Below, in pieces: positions 14,711-15,624 of a stretch of DNA of 15,624 nucleotides. Source of the DNA: Candidatus Nitrosopumilus sp. (GTDB lineage Archaea; Thermoproteota; Nitrososphaeria; Nitrososphaerales; Nitrosopumilaceae); NCBI GenBank assembly GCA_029860565.1, contig JAOUAY010000014.1, positions 1-15,624 of the forward strand, written 5' to 3'. The stretch's first letter is position 1. Each line of letters begins with the position of its first letter. The position numbers were made by a program, and so were the translations under genes. The notes beneath the pieces are model-generated. The model ran no database searches and was not told the origin of the DNA. It worked only from the letters and a program-made list of their open reading frames with translations.

Positions 14711-14849
14711 ATCCCCCAGTTTGTGAGTAGAAATCCGACGCTTCTCGTAATGCTTAAGTTTTGAAAATAATTTTGGTTCAACTCCATGGGGACTCACCCA
14801 CCATCTTGGGGATAAAAAGGATGCAGATAGACATGAAAATGCTTATCTG
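14711..14849 (+). ncRNA. Candidate structured RNA or 5' leader between EF-2 and the repeat gene
   Basis: The EF-2 to repeat-gene interval contains complementary arms. ATCCCCCAG (14711-14719) pairs with CTTGGGGAT (14805-14813) at 8 of 9 positions. Nested inside it, GTGAGT (14723-14728) pairs perfectly with ACTCAC (14792-14797). Downstream, 14824-14834 and 14839-14849 form an 11-bp stem with one A-C mismatch and one G-U pair, closed by a GAAA tetraloop. The region is GC-richer than neighbouring intergenic DNA. GGTTCAACTCC (14775-14785) resembles a tRNA T arm and CCA lies at 14801-14803, but no D or anticodon arm fits. It may be an independent small RNA, the EF-2 3' end, or a regulatory leader of the next gene. 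Confidence 0.35.
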
Positions 14850-14872
14850 AATTGAATTCATGAAATTCTGTT

Positions 14873-15624
14873 ATGGGTTTGTTGGATAGATTTAGTCGTA
14901 CGTTTGACAAGCATGGATATGACCTAGACGGTTATGACAAAAAAGGATATGATAAAAAAGGATACGACAAAAATGGTTATGATAAGGATGGATATAACAA
15001 AAATGGTTATGATAAGGATGGATATAACAAAAATGGGTTTAACAAAAAAGGATATGACAAAAAAGGATACGACAAAAAAGGATACAAAGACGGGTATGAT
15101 GAAGATGGATTTGATTTCAAGGGTTACAATAAAGATGGGTATAACAAAAATGGTTATGATAAAAAAGGATATGACAAAGACGGGTATGACAATCGGGGTT
15201 TTTCTATAGATGGAATTCACATCGATACAAAAAGTGCTTTTGATAAAGATGGATATAACAAAAAAGGGTATGACGAAGATGGATATAACAAAAAAGGATA
15301 CGACAAAAACGGGTATGATGAAAATGGGTTTAACAAAAACGGGTTTAACGAAGACGGGTATGATCTAGACGGTTATGACAAAAAAGGATGCGACAAAGAC
15401 GGGTATGATAGTAACGGGTATGATAGTAACGGGTATGATGAAGACGGGTATGATAGTAACGGGTATGATAGTAACGGGTATGATAGTAACGGGTATGATG
15501 AAGACGGGTATGATAGTAACGGGTATGATGGACTAGGATATGATCACCTAGGTTACGACAAAGAAGGATACAACCAAGAAGGATACAACAAATTCAATAA
15601 AAAGAAAAACGAAGTACACAGTGA
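14873..15624 (+). CDS. Pentapeptide (Y/F)(D/N)xxG repeat protein, 3' end outside window
   Basis: ATG 14873 opens a frame with no stop to the window end, giving 250 visible codons. After a short N-terminus, MGLLDRFSRT, nearly everything is the repeat Y/F-D/N-x-x-G, about 44 units. Units include YDKKG, YDKDG, YNKNG, FNKNG, YDEDG and YDSNG. The only breaks are a four-residue unit (YKDG) and the insert IHIDTKSA. The final visible part turns basic (NKFNKKKNEVHS). The first half is Lys-rich and the second Ser/Asn/acidic. No signal peptide or membrane helix is seen. The Asp/Asn-Gly spacing recalls Ca-binding loops (DxDxDG), but this is only analogy. Function and family are unknown. The reverse strand and +1 frame also look open here, but only as repeat shadows. 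Confidence 0.85.
   Translation, partial: MGLLDRFSRTFDKHGYDLDGYDKKGYDKKGYDKNGYDKDGYNKNGYDKDGYNKNGFNKKGYDKKGYDKKGYKDGYDEDGFDFKGYNKDGYNKNGYDKKGYDKDGYDNRGFSIDGIHIDTKSAFDKDGYNKKGYDEDGYNKKGYDKNGYDENGFNKNGFNEDGYDLDGYDKKGCDKDGYDSNGYDSNGYDEDGYDSNGYDSNGYDSNGYDEDGYDSNGYDGLGYDHLGYDKEGYNQEGYNKFNKKKNEVHS
15406..15525 (+). repeat. Tandem 15-bp DNA repeat within the pentapeptide-repeat gene
   Basis: Units of 15 bp encoding YDSNG or YDEDG repeat about eight times with almost no change, e.g. gggtatgatagtaac. They group as SNG-SNG-EDG or SNG-SNG-SNG-EDG, a 45-60 bp higher-order pattern. Earlier units in the same gene use varied glycine codons (GGA, GGT, GGG), whereas these use GGG almost always. This points to recent duplication by slippage or unequal exchange. 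Confidence 0.85.

Noticed and set aside
14775..14803. tRNA-like GGTTCAACTCC and CCACCA
   Set aside because: The T-arm spacing is off by two bases from the acceptor stem, and no D arm or anticodon arm can be drawn, so I do not call a tRNA.
14924..15220. Open frames on the opposite strand (98 residues, very hydrophobic) and in the +1 frame (14934-15209) across the repeat gene
   Set aside because: They are mechanical shadows of the 15-bp repeat: repeated codons give repeated residues in every frame. Only the frame from 14873 has a sensible start and continues to the window edge.

Overview
The window looks like the genome of an ammonia-oxidising archaeon of the Nitrososphaerota (Thaumarchaeota), most likely marine and Nitrosopumilus-like. 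This is inferred from an AT-rich sequence, an archaeal-type EF-2 with the diphthamide-site histidine, two enzymes of the futalosine menaquinone pathway (MqnE, MqnD), an Lrp/AsnC regulator, many tiny zinc-ribbon proteins including a single C2H2 finger, and promoters whose TATA-like box lies about 25-30 bases before the start codon, as expected for leaderless archaeal mRNAs. No IS element, CRISPR array, rRNA or canonical tRNA was found.

Layout. Bases 1-1000 are gene-poor and look partly decayed: a zinc-ribbon start running off the left edge, an apparently frameshifted zinc-ribbon gene (261-385), a 36-residue zinc ribbon that has lost one cysteine (424-534), possible frameshifted coding remnants (537-672) and a small conserved-looking gene (660-986). 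Bases 1186-2229 hold small hypothetical genes, including a DUF5679-like zinc ribbon, a 29-residue microprotein candidate and an exported protein. Bases 2299-5049 hold a probable two-gene operon on the minus strand: an HD-domain protein with an acetyltransferase-like C-terminus, then a GlcD-type FAD oxidase. A divergent unknown gene follows, then an lrp-dnaJ-like pair (minus strand), two TPR proteins and a C2H2 finger protein. MqnE (7852-8949), a roadblock-like small protein, a thiamine-binding (MTH1187-type) protein, a CxxC zinc ribbon, a two-TM membrane protein and an unknown small protein lead to MqnD (10648-11475, minus strand). A SIS-domain sugar-phosphate protein and translation elongation factor 2 follow.

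The right end is the most unusual part. Immediately after EF-2 is a short intergenic region with nested complementary arms and a strong GAAA-tetraloop hairpin. It leads into an open reading frame that runs off the window and consists almost entirely of a pentapeptide repeat, (Y/F)(D/N)xxG, about 44 units in 250 visible residues. Near-identical 15-bp units near its 3' end point to recent tandem expansion.

Most genes are single or paired housekeeping and accessory genes, not one pathway. The functional links are MqnE and MqnD (menaquinone), lrp with the J-domain gene (10-base gap), and the HD protein with GlcD (9-base gap). Several genes under 60 codons would be missed by usual length cut-offs; five of them carry cysteine-pair motifs and a sixth is a C2H2 finger.
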